From positions 1 through 44,939 of the IMG/VR virus record IMGVR_UViG_3300020152_000008: a stretch of DNA of 44,939 nt; one strand, 5' to 3'. Numbering within the stretch: position 1 is the first letter of the stretch; each line of letters opens with the position of its first letter. The DNA is from a virus. Below, piece after piece: positions 22,423 to 31,947 of this stretch. Made by a program: the position numbers and the translations under genes. The notes beneath the pieces are model-generated. The model made no database searches, had not been told where the DNA came from, and saw only the letters and a list, made by a program, of their open reading frames with translations.

Positions 22423-24641
22423 CAGCCCGCGACCTCCATGCTGACGCCGTAGAGCGTGAACGGGCCGGGGTAGGCGTGGCCGATGGTGACCGTCGGCTCG
22501 TCGGCCCAGCCGCCGAACGTCGGGACCCGGGTCGTCTCGTCGCGGAGGGGAGGGGCCAGGTTCATGTCTTCGTTCGCGCGGTAGACGGGCTGCAGGGTGT
22601 CGTCGACGCTGAGGTAGCGGCCGGCCCAGCGCACATGCACCCGGCCGATCCGCTTCTTGCGACGAACGGCGGTCTGATCCTGCGCGTCCATCGGGTGCCA
22701 CGGAACGCACTCAAGGCCGAACTTGAAGCCGAGCTGCAGCGCCGTGCCGCCGGCCGGGGCGCCGAAGTCGCCGTCGCCGTCCAGATCGACCTCGCCGACA
22801 TAGGTGCCATCGACGACCAGGCTGCACGTCGTGTCGGCAAGCGAGGCGCAACGATAGACCTTCTCGGCGGCCACCGCGCCGGAGGGGCTGTCGATAACCT
22901 CGGTGGTCGCGTCGCCCTGCAGGTCGGAGGCGTCGAGGTCGAAGGCGCAGTCCAGCGTGCGCGCGGTGTCGAAGGCCTCGACGCTGTACTTCGTGGTTCC
23001 GTCGATCTCGCGGGCGACCAGGGCCCAGCACTCGCCCTGGCTGGCGGCGAAGCTCCGGTAGTCCCCCGTGGTCGTCCACGGCACCAGCGAGGGCAGGGCC
23101 TCGGCGTCCGTCTCGGAATAGGTCAGGACCGAGGCCCCGCCGTCGGCATTGGCGATGTAGACCTGACGTTCGGGCGTCTGGGTCGACGCCGACACGAAGG
23201 CCATGGCCCGGGGCTCCGCGATGAGATGCGGGGCCATGTAGCTGAGCGAGGCCGTGCGCCAGGACCGGCGGACGTCACCGGTCGGGAACGCGCCGATGAG
23301 TTCGGCCCCGGCCTCCTCGACGAACACGACGCCCTCGGACAGGACCACGGGCTTGCACAGGTTCGCGCCGTCGGGGCCTACCTCGATGAAGCCGATGCTC
23401 GTCGGCCGGATCGGGTTCGTCTCCGACTCGGGAATGTAGAAGGTCTTGTCGCTGGTCAGGATCAGCAGCTGCTCGCTCGGCACCAGCCAGCGGATCGCGC
23501 CGATGCGCGCGTTACCCATCTCCTCGAAGATCGCATCGCTGTCGCCGACGCCGACCTCGAAGCCCTCGGGATCGTTGATCTCCGACGCCATGACGCCGAA
23601 CGGGACATCGGGGAGGCGGGCGAACCAGAGCCGGCCGCTGTGCACCGTCACCGTCGCCGGCCAGCCGCGGTAGTCGCTCATCGCCTGCTCGGTCCACTCC
23701 ACCACGGGGGCTTGGGGCGTGACGACCGCCTCGGCCGCGGTGAGGCGGGACTTCGCGTTCGGCCCGATGACGAGCTCCCGGCCATCGACGCCGGTGTTGT
23801 TGAGCCAGAAGAACTGCGTGAAGTCCTTCTTCAGTACGGTCATGACGGTGCTGCTGTCGATGCTGACGACCTCGGCACGGGCCGCGGTGTCGGCGCCGGC
23901 GATGGATTCGCCGAGCGAGAAGCCGTCGGTGCTCTCGACCGTCAGCTGAACCGTCTTGTGCAGGTCCTGGATCACCGTCGCCGTGGCCGTGTCGCCATCG
24001 GTCACGGTGTCGATCTCAATCTCGCGGCCCTGGAGCCGGAAGCGGAGACCAACGTGGTCGGCGTCGAACACCGCGGCGCTGGCCTCGACCGTGATCGATC
24101 CGGTGAGGGCCGAGGGCGTCAGGGTCACGCCGCGGTCGGCGTAGCGATAGAACGGCTGGCGCTTCGTCCCGCCGGTCCCGTCGGCCGGGGCCCAAGCCGT
24201 GCGCGTCCAGGTCCCGTCGTCCTGCTGTTCGAGGATCTGCGGGTTCATCTCCTGGTGGCAGATGTAGGCACGCTTCCCGTAGGTCTCGATAACGAGGTCC
24301 GGCAGCATATCGGCCGTCCAGGGGCAGGAGGTCAGCGACGCGACCTGGCTGCGGTCGGACTGCAGGCGCACCTCGGCGGCGGTCGCGGTGATGACGATGA
24401 AGTAGCCGATGCCCTCGATCGACATCGAGGCCAGCCAGCCGTCGCCGGCGGCGAAGAACAGATGCTCGGTTCCGGGCCGGGCCTCGAGCGCGCCGCTGTA
24501 GCGGGGCCGGCAGTTCAGAGCTGACTTCAGCGACCGGTTGCGCACCTTCAGGTCGGCCCGCCAGACGTAGTCGGGGCTGAGCTCGCCGAGGTCGAAACCG
24601 GTCTGTTCGTACTGCGTCAGGCTCACCGGGTGACGCTCCAA
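22422..24641 (-). CDS. Tail tubular protein B (T7 gp12-like nozzle)
   Basis: 739 residues, beta-rich throughout. The opening (TGFDLGELSPDYVWRADLKVRNRSLKSALNCRPRYSGALEARPGTEHL) and later WPATVTVHSGRLWFARLPDVPFGVMASEINDPEGFE are characteristic of podovirus tail-nozzle proteins that extend the tube below the gp11 ring. Length is close to T7 gp12. The ATG at 24641 overlaps the gp11-like gene by 19 bases. A later start is possible but would trim the conserved N-terminus. Confidence 0.85.
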   Translation of the reverse strand: MERHPVSLTQYEQTGFDLGELSPDYVWRADLKVRNRSLKSALNCRPRYSGALEARPGTEHLFFAAGDGWLASMSIEGIGYFIVITATAAEVRLQSDRSQVASLTSCPWTADMLPDLVIETYGKRAYICHQEMNPQILEQQDDGTWTRTAWAPADGTGGTKRQPFYRYADRGVTLTPSALTGSITVEASAAVFDADHVGLRFRLQGREIEIDTVTDGDTATATVIQDLHKTVQLTVESTDGFSLGESIAGADTAARAEVVSIDSSTVMTVLKKDFTQFFWLNNTGVDGRELVIGPNAKSRLTAAEAVVTPQAPVVEWTEQAMSDYRGWPATVTVHSGRLWFARLPDVPFGVMASEINDPEGFEVGVGDSDAIFEEMGNARIGAIRWLVPSEQLLILTSDKTFYIPESETNPIRPTSIGFIEVGPDGANLCKPVVLSEGVVFVEEAGAELIGAFPTGDVRRSWRTASLSYMAPHLIAEPRAMAFVSASTQTPERQVYIANADGGASVLTYSETDAEALPSLVPWTTTGDYRSFAASQGECWALVAREIDGTTKYSVEAFDTARTLDCAFDLDASDLQGDATTEVIDSPSGAVAAEKVYRCASLADTTCSLVVDGTYVGEVDLDGDGDFGAPAGGTALQLGFKFGLECVPWHPMDAQDQTAVRRKKRIGRVHVRWAGRYLSVDDTLQPVYRANEDMNLAPPLRDETTRVPTFGGWADEPTVTIGHAYPGPFTLYGVSMEVAG

Positions 24642-25228
24642 GCGCGGTCACGCCGACGGGCCATCGTCAGGTCCCATTCGGTCGGGTCGGTCGGGGTGGA
24701 GCTGTTCTTGTCGCGGGTCTTGGCCTGCTTCAGCAGCCCCTCGGCGTCGGCCTCGCGCCGGTCGGCCGCCGTGGTCTGGAAGCTGATGCCCCGCAGGAAC
24801 ACCGCCTCCATGTAGTATTGGACGGCCCGGGCGAAGTCCGCGGGCCAGACCGATTCCGAGACGCGGGCGGTGCCGACGGCGGTCAGGCTGTCGAACTCGT
24901 CCATGACGACGACCGAAGCGCCGTTGTCGGTGACGCGGGCCTCGTGGGGAACCCGCCTGCCGTTCTCGTCGCAGACGTACTGCAGCGCCAGCATCAGCAC
25001 CGGCATCTGCCAGGCCTGCGCCCACGGCAGTTCCGGCGTGGTCTCCAGCGCGGTCATCGGGAAGGCCTGACGCGCGAACCGCCAGCCGTGCTTCGTGAGA
25101 GCATCTGCGGCGACCGCTTCGTAGTGCTGGTTCACCAGGTCCGCGATGTCGGCGTTGTCGTCCAGCGACGAGATCAGCGTCCCCGTCGCCGAGGCCGCCC
25201 GCTTCACGATCTCGATGCGCGACGTCAT
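24623..25228 (-). CDS. Tail tubular protein A (T7 gp11-like adaptor)
   Basis: 201 residues, the usual length of the gatekeeper/adaptor ring protein. Helical N-terminus (RIEIVKRAASATGTLISSLDDNADIADLVNQHYEAVAADALTKHGWRFA) with the typical W(R)FA, then VWPADFARAVQYYMEAVFLRGI. It joins portal to nozzle and is followed directly by the gp12-like gene. Confidence 0.85.
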   Translation of the reverse strand: MTSRIEIVKRAASATGTLISSLDDNADIADLVNQHYEAVAADALTKHGWRFARQAFPMTALETTPELPWAQAWQMPVLMLALQYVCDENGRRVPHEARVTDNGASVVVMDEFDSLTAVGTARVSESVWPADFARAVQYYMEAVFLRGISFQTTAADRREADAEGLLKQAKTRDKNSSTPTDPTEWDLTMARRRDRAWSVTR

Positions 25229-25268
25229 CTACCGGCTCCTCTCAGGCCGCAGCCCTTGGAGCGGCGGC

Positions 25269-25700
25269 TTACTTCTTCACGCGGGCGACCGGCTTCGGGA
25301 CCGGAGCCGGGACGACGGGCGGCGGCGGGTGGTCGGCTTCGGCCGCCTGCCTGGCGACCAGGGCGACCTCGGCCTCGCGGATCACGTCACCGGCCGACAG
25401 CGAGCCGCCGGGGGCGCCGTCGCCGTCGTGGTCGAACTTCGCCGGGTCCGCCCCGTTGAAGTCGGCCTTCGGCATCGGCAGGGCCTCGCCCGCCATGACG
25501 CGCAGGTCAGGCTCGCCGCTCGGCGCTTCCGGCGGCAGGCCGGCCTTCGCCAGCCACTCGGCCTCGGTCATCTGCTCCTCGGGCGGGCAGGCGGTCCCGA
25601 GGCCGTAGCGGAGACCCGACCGGGCGATGATGTCCTGCGCGTTCTGCTGCGCGGTCATGAACACCCGGTCGGAACAGCGGTCGTAGACGGAGACGAACAT
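25269..25700 (-). CDS. Hypothetical virion-region protein
   Basis: 143 residues between the cement-like protein and the gp11-like adaptor. The middle carries an acidic DHDGDGAPGGS loop that resembles a calcium-binding turn. The C-terminus is Pro/Val/Lys-rich. No family recognised. Position suggests a head-completion or minor structural protein. Confidence 0.6.
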   Translation of the reverse strand: MFVSVYDRCSDRVFMTAQQNAQDIIARSGLRYGLGTACPPEEQMTEAEWLAKAGLPPEAPSGEPDLRVMAGEALPMPKADFNGADPAKFDHDGDGAPGGSLSAGDVIREAEVALVARQAAEADHPPPPVVPAPVPKPVARVKK

Positions 25701-25703
25701 GGC

Positions 25704-26093
25704 CTAGACCAGCACCGCCGGCGCCAGGAACGCCTGCGCCGTGATCGACGGCGTGGTGCCCGCGACGTCGAAGTAGGCGCGGACGTAGCGGTACACGGTG
25801 TCGGCCTGCTCGTTCACGAACGGGATGACGTACTGGCCGGTGGCCGAGACCACCATCGAGCCCAGCTGTTGGACGGACGAGAAGTCCGTCGCGGTGCAGC
25901 CCTGGATGATGATGTCGTAGGTCTCGTTGCCCGACGTGGTGTCGAGCGCCGTGACGTTGAACACCGCGACCGCGGGGAAGCGGGCCGTGGCCGACTCGGT
26001 GTCGAAGTAGGCGACGGAGCCGGCGCCGTCGGCGGTGATCGCCGTGGTGCCGTTGAGCGAGGCCGAAGCGTCGTAGGGGTATTGCGTAGCCAT
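25704..26093 (-). CDS. Putative capsid cement/decoration protein
   Basis: 129 residues, almost all predicted beta strands (FPAVAVFNVTALDTTSGNETYDIIIQG). Size, composition and position immediately after the major capsid gene resemble small capsid cement proteins such as Bbp16 of Bordetella phage BPP-1. Homology is judged by pattern only. Confidence 0.6.
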   Translation of the reverse strand: MATQYPYDASASLNGTTAITADGAGSVAYFDTESATARFPAVAVFNVTALDTTSGNETYDIIIQGCTATDFSSVQQLGSMVVSATGQYVIPFVNEQADTVYRYVRAYFDVAGTTPSITAQAFLAPAVLV

Positions 26094-26109
26094 CGGTGCG
26101 TGCTCCGGA

Positions 26110-27045
26110 TTAGGCGGTGATCGCCGCGTCGGTGATCGACGACAGGCGGATGGCGGCGAAGGGGTGCTCGATGCGGATGCCGCTGTCCCACTCGATGCGG
26201 GTCAGCAGCTTCGGCTCGGACTGCATCTCGCCGAGATCCTTGGCGTCCATCGGCGCGGCCTGGAAGCCTGAGAACTTGCCGTCCTTGATCGACAGGACGT
26301 AGATCGACGTGGTGACGGCCGAGCCGCCGCCGGAGCCGACTTCATCGAAGGCGAGCAGAGGGGTGTCGGCCTCTTCCTCGTAGCCGACCAGGATCGGCAG
26401 GCGGCGGTAGGACGTGATCGTGTTGCCGAAGTCGTCCTTGGTCTGGTCGACGTAGCCGCCGACGCCGGTGTTGCGGCCGGCCTGGGTCAGGCGGTCGCGC
26501 ATGGCCTTCGGCATCAGGATGTGCGTCGGTTCCGAGCAGGTCGAGATGGCGCGGTCGAGCTTGTAGAGCGACAGCGCGGCGCCGCCCGAGGCCGCCGAGT
26601 TCGTCAGCGAGGACGAGCCGGTGATGCGGCGCTTCAGGCCGTCGAACTCCTTGGGGTTCGTGGCGTTGTTGCCGTTCAGGATGGTGCTGGAGACGCCCTT
26701 CACGAGCGCCTTGATCTGCATCTGCTCCTGCTGGGTGCGCTTCGCCTCGCCGTGGCGACGGATCAGGGCCTTGTCGACCTTGATTTCGCCGCCCGAGATG
26801 AAGGTCTGCTCGATCAGCGGGTTGATGACGCCGGTCGTGGCCGTGTAGCTCTCGTTGATGCCGCGGAAGGCGACGCCCGGAAGCGTGTTCTCGCGGTCGT
26901 AGCGGTAGAGACCGCCGGGGACGGTCTCGAACGGAATGGCCCGGATCAGGTCCGATTCCTTCGCGTACATTTCCACGTAGGCCCGCTCGGACGAGTCCGC
27001 CGGCAGGGTCTTCGCGTATTCGGGCAGAGTCAGAGCAGTCGCCAT
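26110..27045 (-). CDS. Major capsid protein (HK97 fold)
   Basis: 311 residues. It follows the scaffold gene and precedes the cement-like gene. The N-terminal arm (LTLPEYAKTLPADS), an E-loop-like stretch, NPKEFDGLKRRI, and the C-terminal ILSIKDG-type strand with IEWDSGIRIEHPFAAIRLSSI match the short HK97-fold capsid proteins of podoviruses with no protease domain. There is no delta-domain, which agrees with a separate scaffold gene. Confidence 0.85.
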   Translation of the reverse strand: MATALTLPEYAKTLPADSSERAYVEMYAKESDLIRAIPFETVPGGLYRYDRENTLPGVAFRGINESYTATTGVINPLIEQTFISGGEIKVDKALIRRHGEAKRTQQEQMQIKALVKGVSSTILNGNNATNPKEFDGLKRRITGSSSLTNSAASGGAALSLYKLDRAISTCSEPTHILMPKAMRDRLTQAGRNTGVGGYVDQTKDDFGNTITSYRRLPILVGYEEEADTPLLAFDEVGSGGGSAVTTSIYVLSIKDGKFSGFQAAPMDAKDLGEMQSEPKLLTRIEWDSGIRIEHPFAAIRLSSITDAAITA

Positions 27046-27060
27046 GGTGAGAATCCCCTG

Positions 27061-27918
27061 TTAGGCGGCCTTGGCGGCTTCTCGCTCGCGGATGGCCGCG
27101 AGGCGTTCGGCCCCGAAAAGATTGTCGAAGTTGGCGCCGGCCTGCGCGCCCGGCTGGGCGGGCTTCAGCTGGCGAAGTGCGATGATCGCCTCGATGGCCT
27201 CGACGGCCTTCGGGCTGAAGTCGCGGCCGTACAGCACTTCCTTGAGCGCGGCGGCCTGCTCCGACTTCACGTTGGCGGCGACCCAGGAGTCGACGGCGGC
27301 GAGACGTTCGTTCGCCTTCTCGCCCAGCGCCTTCTTCCCGGCGGCGTAGTTGTCGACCCAGGCTTCCTGGTCGGCGATCTGCGCCGCGGCGTAGGCGTCG
27401 ATGATCTTCTGCGCCGCGACCTTGCCGACGCCGGCTTCGTGGAGCGCGGGCATGACCGCCTTCACCAGCGGGTCGTCGGGGTTCAGCGTGACGTCGAAGC
27501 CCTCCGGCACCTTCACGGCGTCGGAGACCTTGAGCTCGTAGCCGTCGGGGCCTTCCGGCAGATCGGCGCGGAGCTCTTCGTACTCGCGGAGCTTGGCGAC
27601 GACATCGCCCAGCTTCACGCCGTCGGCGTCGTCCCAGAACTCGTCGGGGAGGCCTTCGGGGCGGACGAGTCCGCCGGCAGGGGCGGGCTCGGGCGCGGCG
27701 GCCGGTGCGGGTTCGGCGGGGGGATCGGCCGGGTCCGCGGCTCCCGCGACCACGACGGGCGGTTCGGCCGGAGCCGGGGCGTGGCCCGCGCCACCATCGC
27801 CATCGGGACCGCGAAGATAACGGCCGGCGCGGCGTTCGGCAGGCGACATGGCGCCAAGCAGGCGCGTCGGTGCGGAGGTGCCGCCCCAGCCTTCAACCTT
27901 GTCCGCCGCTTCGCTCAT
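27061..27918 (-). CDS. Scaffolding protein
   Basis: 285 residues. Disordered Ala/Pro-rich N-terminal third (about 40-90), then a helical acidic core with LPEGPDGYELKVSDAVKVPEG and a helical C-terminus ending in Ala/Lys. This disorder-then-helix plan directly upstream of the capsid gene is that of podovirus scaffold proteins, which template procapsid assembly and leave. A candidate late element lies 83 bases upstream. Confidence 0.8.
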   Translation of the reverse strand: MSEAADKVEGWGGTSAPTRLLGAMSPAERRAGRYLRGPDGDGGAGHAPAPAEPPVVVAGAADPADPPAEPAPAAAPEPAPAGGLVRPEGLPDEFWDDADGVKLGDVVAKLREYEELRADLPEGPDGYELKVSDAVKVPEGFDVTLNPDDPLVKAVMPALHEAGVGKVAAQKIIDAYAAAQIADQEAWVDNYAAGKKALGEKANERLAAVDSWVAANVKSEQAAALKEVLYGRDFSPKAVEAIEAIIALRQLKPAQPGAQAGANFDNLFGAERLAAIREREAAKAA

Positions 27919-28198
27919 CGGTCGCCTTCAGCTTCGCTTCAGCCGTCGCCCGGAGGCTTCGGAATGTGCGGCACAGCGTCCGTTGACCTTCGATAAGCAA
28001 CAATGCACCCGTGTCCGGGGCCGTCGGATCGACCGACATCTGCTCGATGCGGTCGCGGCTGTAGTCGAGCAGGGCCTGGAAATCCTCGCTCTGCGACAGG
28101 CGCAGCATCGCCGACCAGAACTGGCGCTGCTCCGGCGTCAGCGGGGCCATCGCCTTGCCGTGGCGCGCGCTCTCGACTGCGCTCCATCGCCCCGTCAT
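27893..28198 (-). CDS. Hypothetical protein between portal and scaffold
   Basis: 101 residues, helical (LTPEQRQFWSAMLRLSQSEDFQALLDYSRDRIEQMS). It overlaps portal by 4 bases and scaffold by 26. A small protein at this place occurs in related podoviruses. A late element (28001-28011) lies inside its coding sequence and is read as DTGALLL in this frame. Confidence 0.65.
   Translation of the reverse strand: MTGRWSAVESARHGKAMAPLTPEQRQFWSAMLRLSQSEDFQALLDYSRDRIEQMSVDPTAPDTGALLLIEGQRTLCRTFRSLRATAEAKLKATDERSGGQG
28001..28011 (-). promoter_or_regulatory. Late element copy b
   Basis: Minus-strand CGGGTGCATTG inside the 27893-28198 gene, 83 bases upstream of the scaffold start. It would allow extra expression of scaffold and capsid, the most abundant products. 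Confidence 0.5.
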
Positions 28199-29754
28199 TG
28201 CGGCGCGGCTTCCGGTGCGCCGGGCGGCGCGGTCTCAAGGCCGGGCGCCATGCCGGGCTGTCCGAGGACGCCGCGGAGCAACTGGTCGGCCGCCTCCGGA
28301 TCGCGGATTGCCACGGCCTCGTCGTTGAAGAGCTTCTTCAGGTTCTCGATGGTCGGGCCGGCGTCGACGATGGAGGCCGTGACCTCGGGCCCGAACACCT
28401 GCTTGATCGTCTCCAGCAGGATGCGGCTGTTGTTCGCCTTCTCGAAATCCTGCTGCAGGGCGAGCGGGTTCAGCGGGCGGAGGCGGACGAACTTCTGCTT
28501 GTCCTTGATCTGCAGCACCTCGGCCAGCTTCCCGGCCTTCTGCAGCATGTATTCCGTCCGCTCGACGACGGCGATCACGCCCTCCTCGAACAGGCGGCCG
28601 GTCGGCATTTCGAGTCGGCGGCCCTGCTCGCCCTTCTCGTCCATCCACTGGCCGAGGGTCGGGGGGGTGAGCCCCTTCTGGCGCGGGCCGGACTGGAACG
28701 CGGCGCGGCGAATCTTGTCCCGGATGGTCCCCTGCTCGAAGAAGGCGAGCTCCAGACGGCCGCCCTCCCAGAAGTCGACGCTGGAACCGGCCTGGCGCGC
28801 GATCGCCATGCCGGCGTCGAGGCCGGCTTCCAGGTTGATCACGTTGTCGTCGTCGTAGAAGAACGGCGGGTCGACCTGCTTCCCGAGGTTCTTCAGCACC
28901 AGGTACTCGAGCTGATCGAGCACCCGCGCATCCGGGACCGCCTTCAGCAGCGGGCCGTAGCCCCAGGGCGTGGTCGAGAACGTGCGCCAACGCGTGACGA
29001 TGATCGGGCAGCAGCCGCGACCGCGCAGTTCTTCCTCGTGGATCAGGAAGCCATCGACGCAGACCTGCCACTTCCAGACCTCATCGCCGGGGTCCGGGAC
29101 CAGCGTCGCCGCCTCGGTCAGGATGACCTTCTTGCACTTGCCCTGCGGGGTCAGCGCCTCGCGCTTCAGTTTCTCGGGCCAGGCGTAGTCGGGCCAGTAG
29201 GCGATCAGTTCCGCGAGCTCATGGCAGGATTCGCGGGCCTTGAAGTTCAGGCCACGGGCGCCGCGGCCGATCAGCAGCTGGCCCGGCGCGATGGCCTCCC
29301 AGTAGTGCGGCTGGCCCTTGCCGGGATCGTAGCCGATGATGGCGCTGGTGCCGTGGCCCTGGTCCCAGGCCCATTCGCCGGCCGCCTCGCGGTAGAAGTT
29401 GGAGCTCCGGATCGCGGCGAAGATCGACTTCGTGCGCGTCTCCAACGGCTCCTGGATGACCTTCGCCTCTTCCTGCGACAGGGTCTCGATCGGCTCGTAC
29501 TTCAGCCAGTCCTTGTCGCGCGGCATCGCCCGCTGCAGCAGGTCGGAGGCGAAGTCCTCGCCCGATTCCTCCAGCTGGGTGTCGAAGCGGTCGTCCACCT
29601 CCTCGCTGCGGTTCGAGGGCGAGGTGAGGCTGTCGCCGATGCGGGGGCGCACCGGGTCGGCGTACTTCAGGTAGCCGTTTATGAGGCCCTGGACGTTCGA
29701 GCGTTCGGTCTTCGCTCGCGCGATGCGGGCCTGGAGATCGGCGGGGACCTTCAT
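28195..29754 (-). CDS. Portal protein (T7-type head-tail connector)
   Basis: 519 residues, near the T7 gp8 length. N-terminal helices (RARIARAKTERSNVQ type), the conserved middle SAIIGYDPGKG and YWEAIAPGQLLIGRG, WGYGPLLKAVPDARVLDQLEYLVLKNLGKQVDPP typical of the T7-like portal family (PF12236), and a disordered Ala/Pro tail. It forms the dodecameric DNA channel and terminase docking site. Confidence 0.88.
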   Translation of the reverse strand: MKVPADLQARIARAKTERSNVQGLINGYLKYADPVRPRIGDSLTSPSNRSEEVDDRFDTQLEESGEDFASDLLQRAMPRDKDWLKYEPIETLSQEEAKVIQEPLETRTKSIFAAIRSSNFYREAAGEWAWDQGHGTSAIIGYDPGKGQPHYWEAIAPGQLLIGRGARGLNFKARESCHELAELIAYWPDYAWPEKLKREALTPQGKCKKVILTEAATLVPDPGDEVWKWQVCVDGFLIHEEELRGRGCCPIIVTRWRTFSTTPWGYGPLLKAVPDARVLDQLEYLVLKNLGKQVDPPFFYDDDNVINLEAGLDAGMAIARQAGSSVDFWEGGRLELAFFEQGTIRDKIRRAAFQSGPRQKGLTPPTLGQWMDEKGEQGRRLEMPTGRLFEEGVIAVVERTEYMLQKAGKLAEVLQIKDKQKFVRLRPLNPLALQQDFEKANNSRILLETIKQVFGPEVTASIVDAGPTIENLKKLFNDEAVAIRDPEAADQLLRGVLGQPGMAPGLETAPPGAPEAAPQ

Positions 29755-30080
29755 CAGACCGCGTTCGCGCCGGTCGACCCGCCATTGTTCGACCCGCCCG
29801 TGGAGCCGGTGCCCGTGCCGCCGGCGTAGGCGCCATAGGAGCCCGACGACCCGCCGCCCTGCGCGGCGATGTAGCGCGAGAGGGCGTTCTGGCCGACCGG
29901 CTTGCCGGCGCGGCGGTACATTCCGCCGCCGCTGCGGCGACCGAAGCGACGGAACCGCAGACGGGTCTCCTCGTCCATGAGCTCGCCGGTGTTCTCGACG
30001 ATCGCGGCCTCGGCGCTGGCCTCGGCACGCTTGCGGGCGTTCTTGGCCTGCTTGGATTCGCTGCTGGCTTTGTTGTTCAC
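29754..30080 (-). CDS. Hypothetical protein, Gly/Ser-rich C-terminus
   Basis: 108 residues from GTG 30080, which overlaps the upstream stop (GTGA). The first half is charged and helical (SSESKQAKNARKRAEASAEA), followed by RLRFRRFGRRSGGGMYRRAG and a Gly/Ser/Asn-rich tail. A 36-residue upstream extension in the same frame is rejected as shadow sequence. Function unknown. Basic patches suggest nucleic-acid or portal contact. Confidence 0.65.
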   Translation of the reverse strand: MNNKASSESKQAKNARKRAEASAEAAIVENTGELMDEETRLRFRRFGRRSGGGMYRRAGKPVGQNALSRYIAAQGGGSSGSYGAYAGGTGTGSTGGSNNGGSTGANAV

Positions 30081-30430
30081 GGCTTGAAGACCTGTCTCGC
30101 GCCTGAGCGGAGAAGGTCGCGCCTCAGCCCCCCGGGGAACAATGCACCCGAACGGAACCCCAGCAGCCGCTTGATCTCGGCGACGCACAGCCAGCCGGTC
30201 GTGAAGCGCGGTCGCCGGTCGGAAACCTCGGCCCTGACGATGAAGGCGCGCTTCGCCAGGCGACGAAGCCAGCGGTGGAACACCCGCGTCGTCATCGTCG
30301 AAACGGCCGTCCGGCGCGTGGCCGGGTCGATCACCACCCAGACGCTCGTCGCCGGGTCGAAGCTGAAGGCGAGGCAGTGCGTCGGCCGCTCGGCGGGGAT
30401 GAAGGCCACGTTCCAGGAGGTGATGCTCAC
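30077..30430 (-). CDS. Hypothetical protein after large terminase
   Basis: 117 residues, coupled to TerL by a 4-base overlap. The first 60 residues are beta-rich (SVWVVIDPATRRTAVSTMTT) and the rest is basic with a helix RWLRRLAKRAF. Late element copy c lies near its end. No family recognised, although a small gene here is common in podoviruses of this layout. Confidence 0.65.
   Translation of the reverse strand: MSITSWNVAFIPAERPTHCLAFSFDPATSVWVVIDPATRRTAVSTMTTRVFHRWLRRLAKRAFIVRAEVSDRRPRFTTGWLCVAEIKRLLGFRSGALFPGGLRRDLLRSGARQVFKP
30140..30150 (-). promoter_or_regulatory. Late element copy c
   Basis: Minus-strand CGGGTGCATTG, 60 bases before the GTG of the 29754-30080 gene and upstream of portal. 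It lies within the end of the 30077-30430 coding region. Confidence 0.5.
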
Positions 30431-31944
30431 CGCCGGAACACCGCCATGCGGCCCGCGGGCTTGGGCCCCCGGAACATCGGGTTCACGGCGCGCAGGGTGT
30501 TGATCGGCGGCGGCTTCTCGGTGCGCCCGATGGTGATCCGACCTTCACCCAACCCCATCAGCGGCTCGATGCTGGCGTCCACCGGGTGCGAGAAGACGTT
30601 CTTCAGCGGCACGTCCTCGTAGGTCGGCGTGCCGGAGACCTTCTTGCGCTTGTAGCAGTAGCCGCCGGCCATGCCGGTCGTGAGCGTCGGGCAGCGGATG
30701 GGGTCGTAGACGATGGCCGGCTGGCCGTTGACCATCCGGTTCAGCATCGCCGTCATCGTTTCGAGACGGATGCCGCGACGGCCGGCGGTGTCGGCCTTGC
30801 GCACCGTCATGCCGTACTTCTCGAAGATCCCGAACGCGGTCTGGTCGTCGGTCTCGCCGCGGGGATTGTCGCCCGACGGGTCGCCCCAGAACCGGACCTC
30901 GAACCCCGGAAACCACTCGGCGAGCCGGCGCTTCACCATCGGCGCGAAGGTCTCGGCGCCCATGCCGGAGCCGGTGACCTCGCCCAACACCAGCCAGCGG
31001 CCGTTGACCTGCTGCATGAACACCGCGGCGGGCTGGCGGCCGAAGTCGAGCCCGACGTCGATCGGGTAGCCCTTCACCGGCTGGAGCGGGACCTTGGAGA
31101 TGTGCGTGTCCCGGGTGAACATCGGGAACACCGCGCGGCCAGGCTGGAGCAGGGTCACCCGATTCATGAGATCGGCGTCGATCTCGTCCGTGGTCCGGCC
31201 GTCGAGCAGTTCGAACACGGACCGCTCGCCGACGATGTTCAGGTTCTCGGCCTCTGGGTTGATCTTGTAGGACAGCACTGCGCCGTGCTGGTCCTTCTCC
31301 TCGATGAACCAGGCCGGCTGCGTCAGGAACTCCCAGTCGGGCGGCTTGACCAGCGACCGGCGCTCGCGGTCGGTCATCTCCTCGGGGATCGGCGCGTCGC
31401 CCCGCATGATCGGCACCCAGTGGCCGAGCGGCGGGGCGTTCATGTCCATCTGCAGGAACTTCGGGCCGCCGGGCAGAGGGTACCAGCCGGTGCGCTCGTA
31501 GACCGCGACGCAGAACTTCCGGCTGTAGAACTGCGCCTCGTTGATCCAGGCGCCGGTGTACTCCCGCGACTTCAGGCTCGGGATATCCTCCTCGCCGGCG
31601 AAGCTCTCGAACTCGACCGTGGCCTCGACGTCGCCGAAGCGCATCTCGTGGCGGTAGGGCGGAGTGTTGTAGAACCGGCCGTAGACGTCCTCGGGGAACC
31701 ACTCGAGCCAGGTCTTGATCGTCGAGGCCAGCAGGTCGGGGTAGCTGTTCCGGATCACCAGCCAGCGCGAACGCCGCTTCCCCCGCGTTTTCGGGACCGC
31801 CATCATCGCGGCGTAGATGCGCATGATGGAGGCGACGGACTTCCCGCTGCGGACCGGGCCCTGGATGCAGATCACCGAGGCCGTCGACAGCAGGTAGCGC
31901 CGCAGCGTCTCCCCGTCCGGCCTGTACCGGCGCTGTTCGCTCAC
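30427..31944 (-). CDS. terL: Large terminase subunit
   Basis: 505 residues. ATPase: Walker A GPVRSGKS (29-36), catalytic Glu136 in GAWINEAQF (Walker B region), and arginine-rich segments between. Nuclease (RNase H fold): Asp296 and Asp300 in IDVGLDFG and Asp355 in FWGDPSGDN. Cuts concatemers and pumps DNA into the prohead. It is separated from the small subunit by about 2.8 kb of accessory genes. The gene preceding it ends 3 bases upstream. Confidence 0.93.
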   Translation of the reverse strand: MSEQRRYRPDGETLRRYLLSTASVICIQGPVRSGKSVASIMRIYAAMMAVPKTRGKRRSRWLVIRNSYPDLLASTIKTWLEWFPEDVYGRFYNTPPYRHEMRFGDVEATVEFESFAGEEDIPSLKSREYTGAWINEAQFYSRKFCVAVYERTGWYPLPGGPKFLQMDMNAPPLGHWVPIMRGDAPIPEEMTDRERRSLVKPPDWEFLTQPAWFIEEKDQHGAVLSYKINPEAENLNIVGERSVFELLDGRTTDEIDADLMNRVTLLQPGRAVFPMFTRDTHISKVPLQPVKGYPIDVGLDFGRQPAAVFMQQVNGRWLVLGEVTGSGMGAETFAPMVKRRLAEWFPGFEVRFWGDPSGDNPRGETDDQTAFGIFEKYGMTVRKADTAGRRGIRLETMTAMLNRMVNGQPAIVYDPIRCPTLTTGMAGGYCYKRKKVSGTPTYEDVPLKNVFSHPVDASIEPLMGLGEGRITIGRTEKPPPINTLRAVNPMFRGPKPAGRMAVFRR

Positions 31945-31947
31945 GGG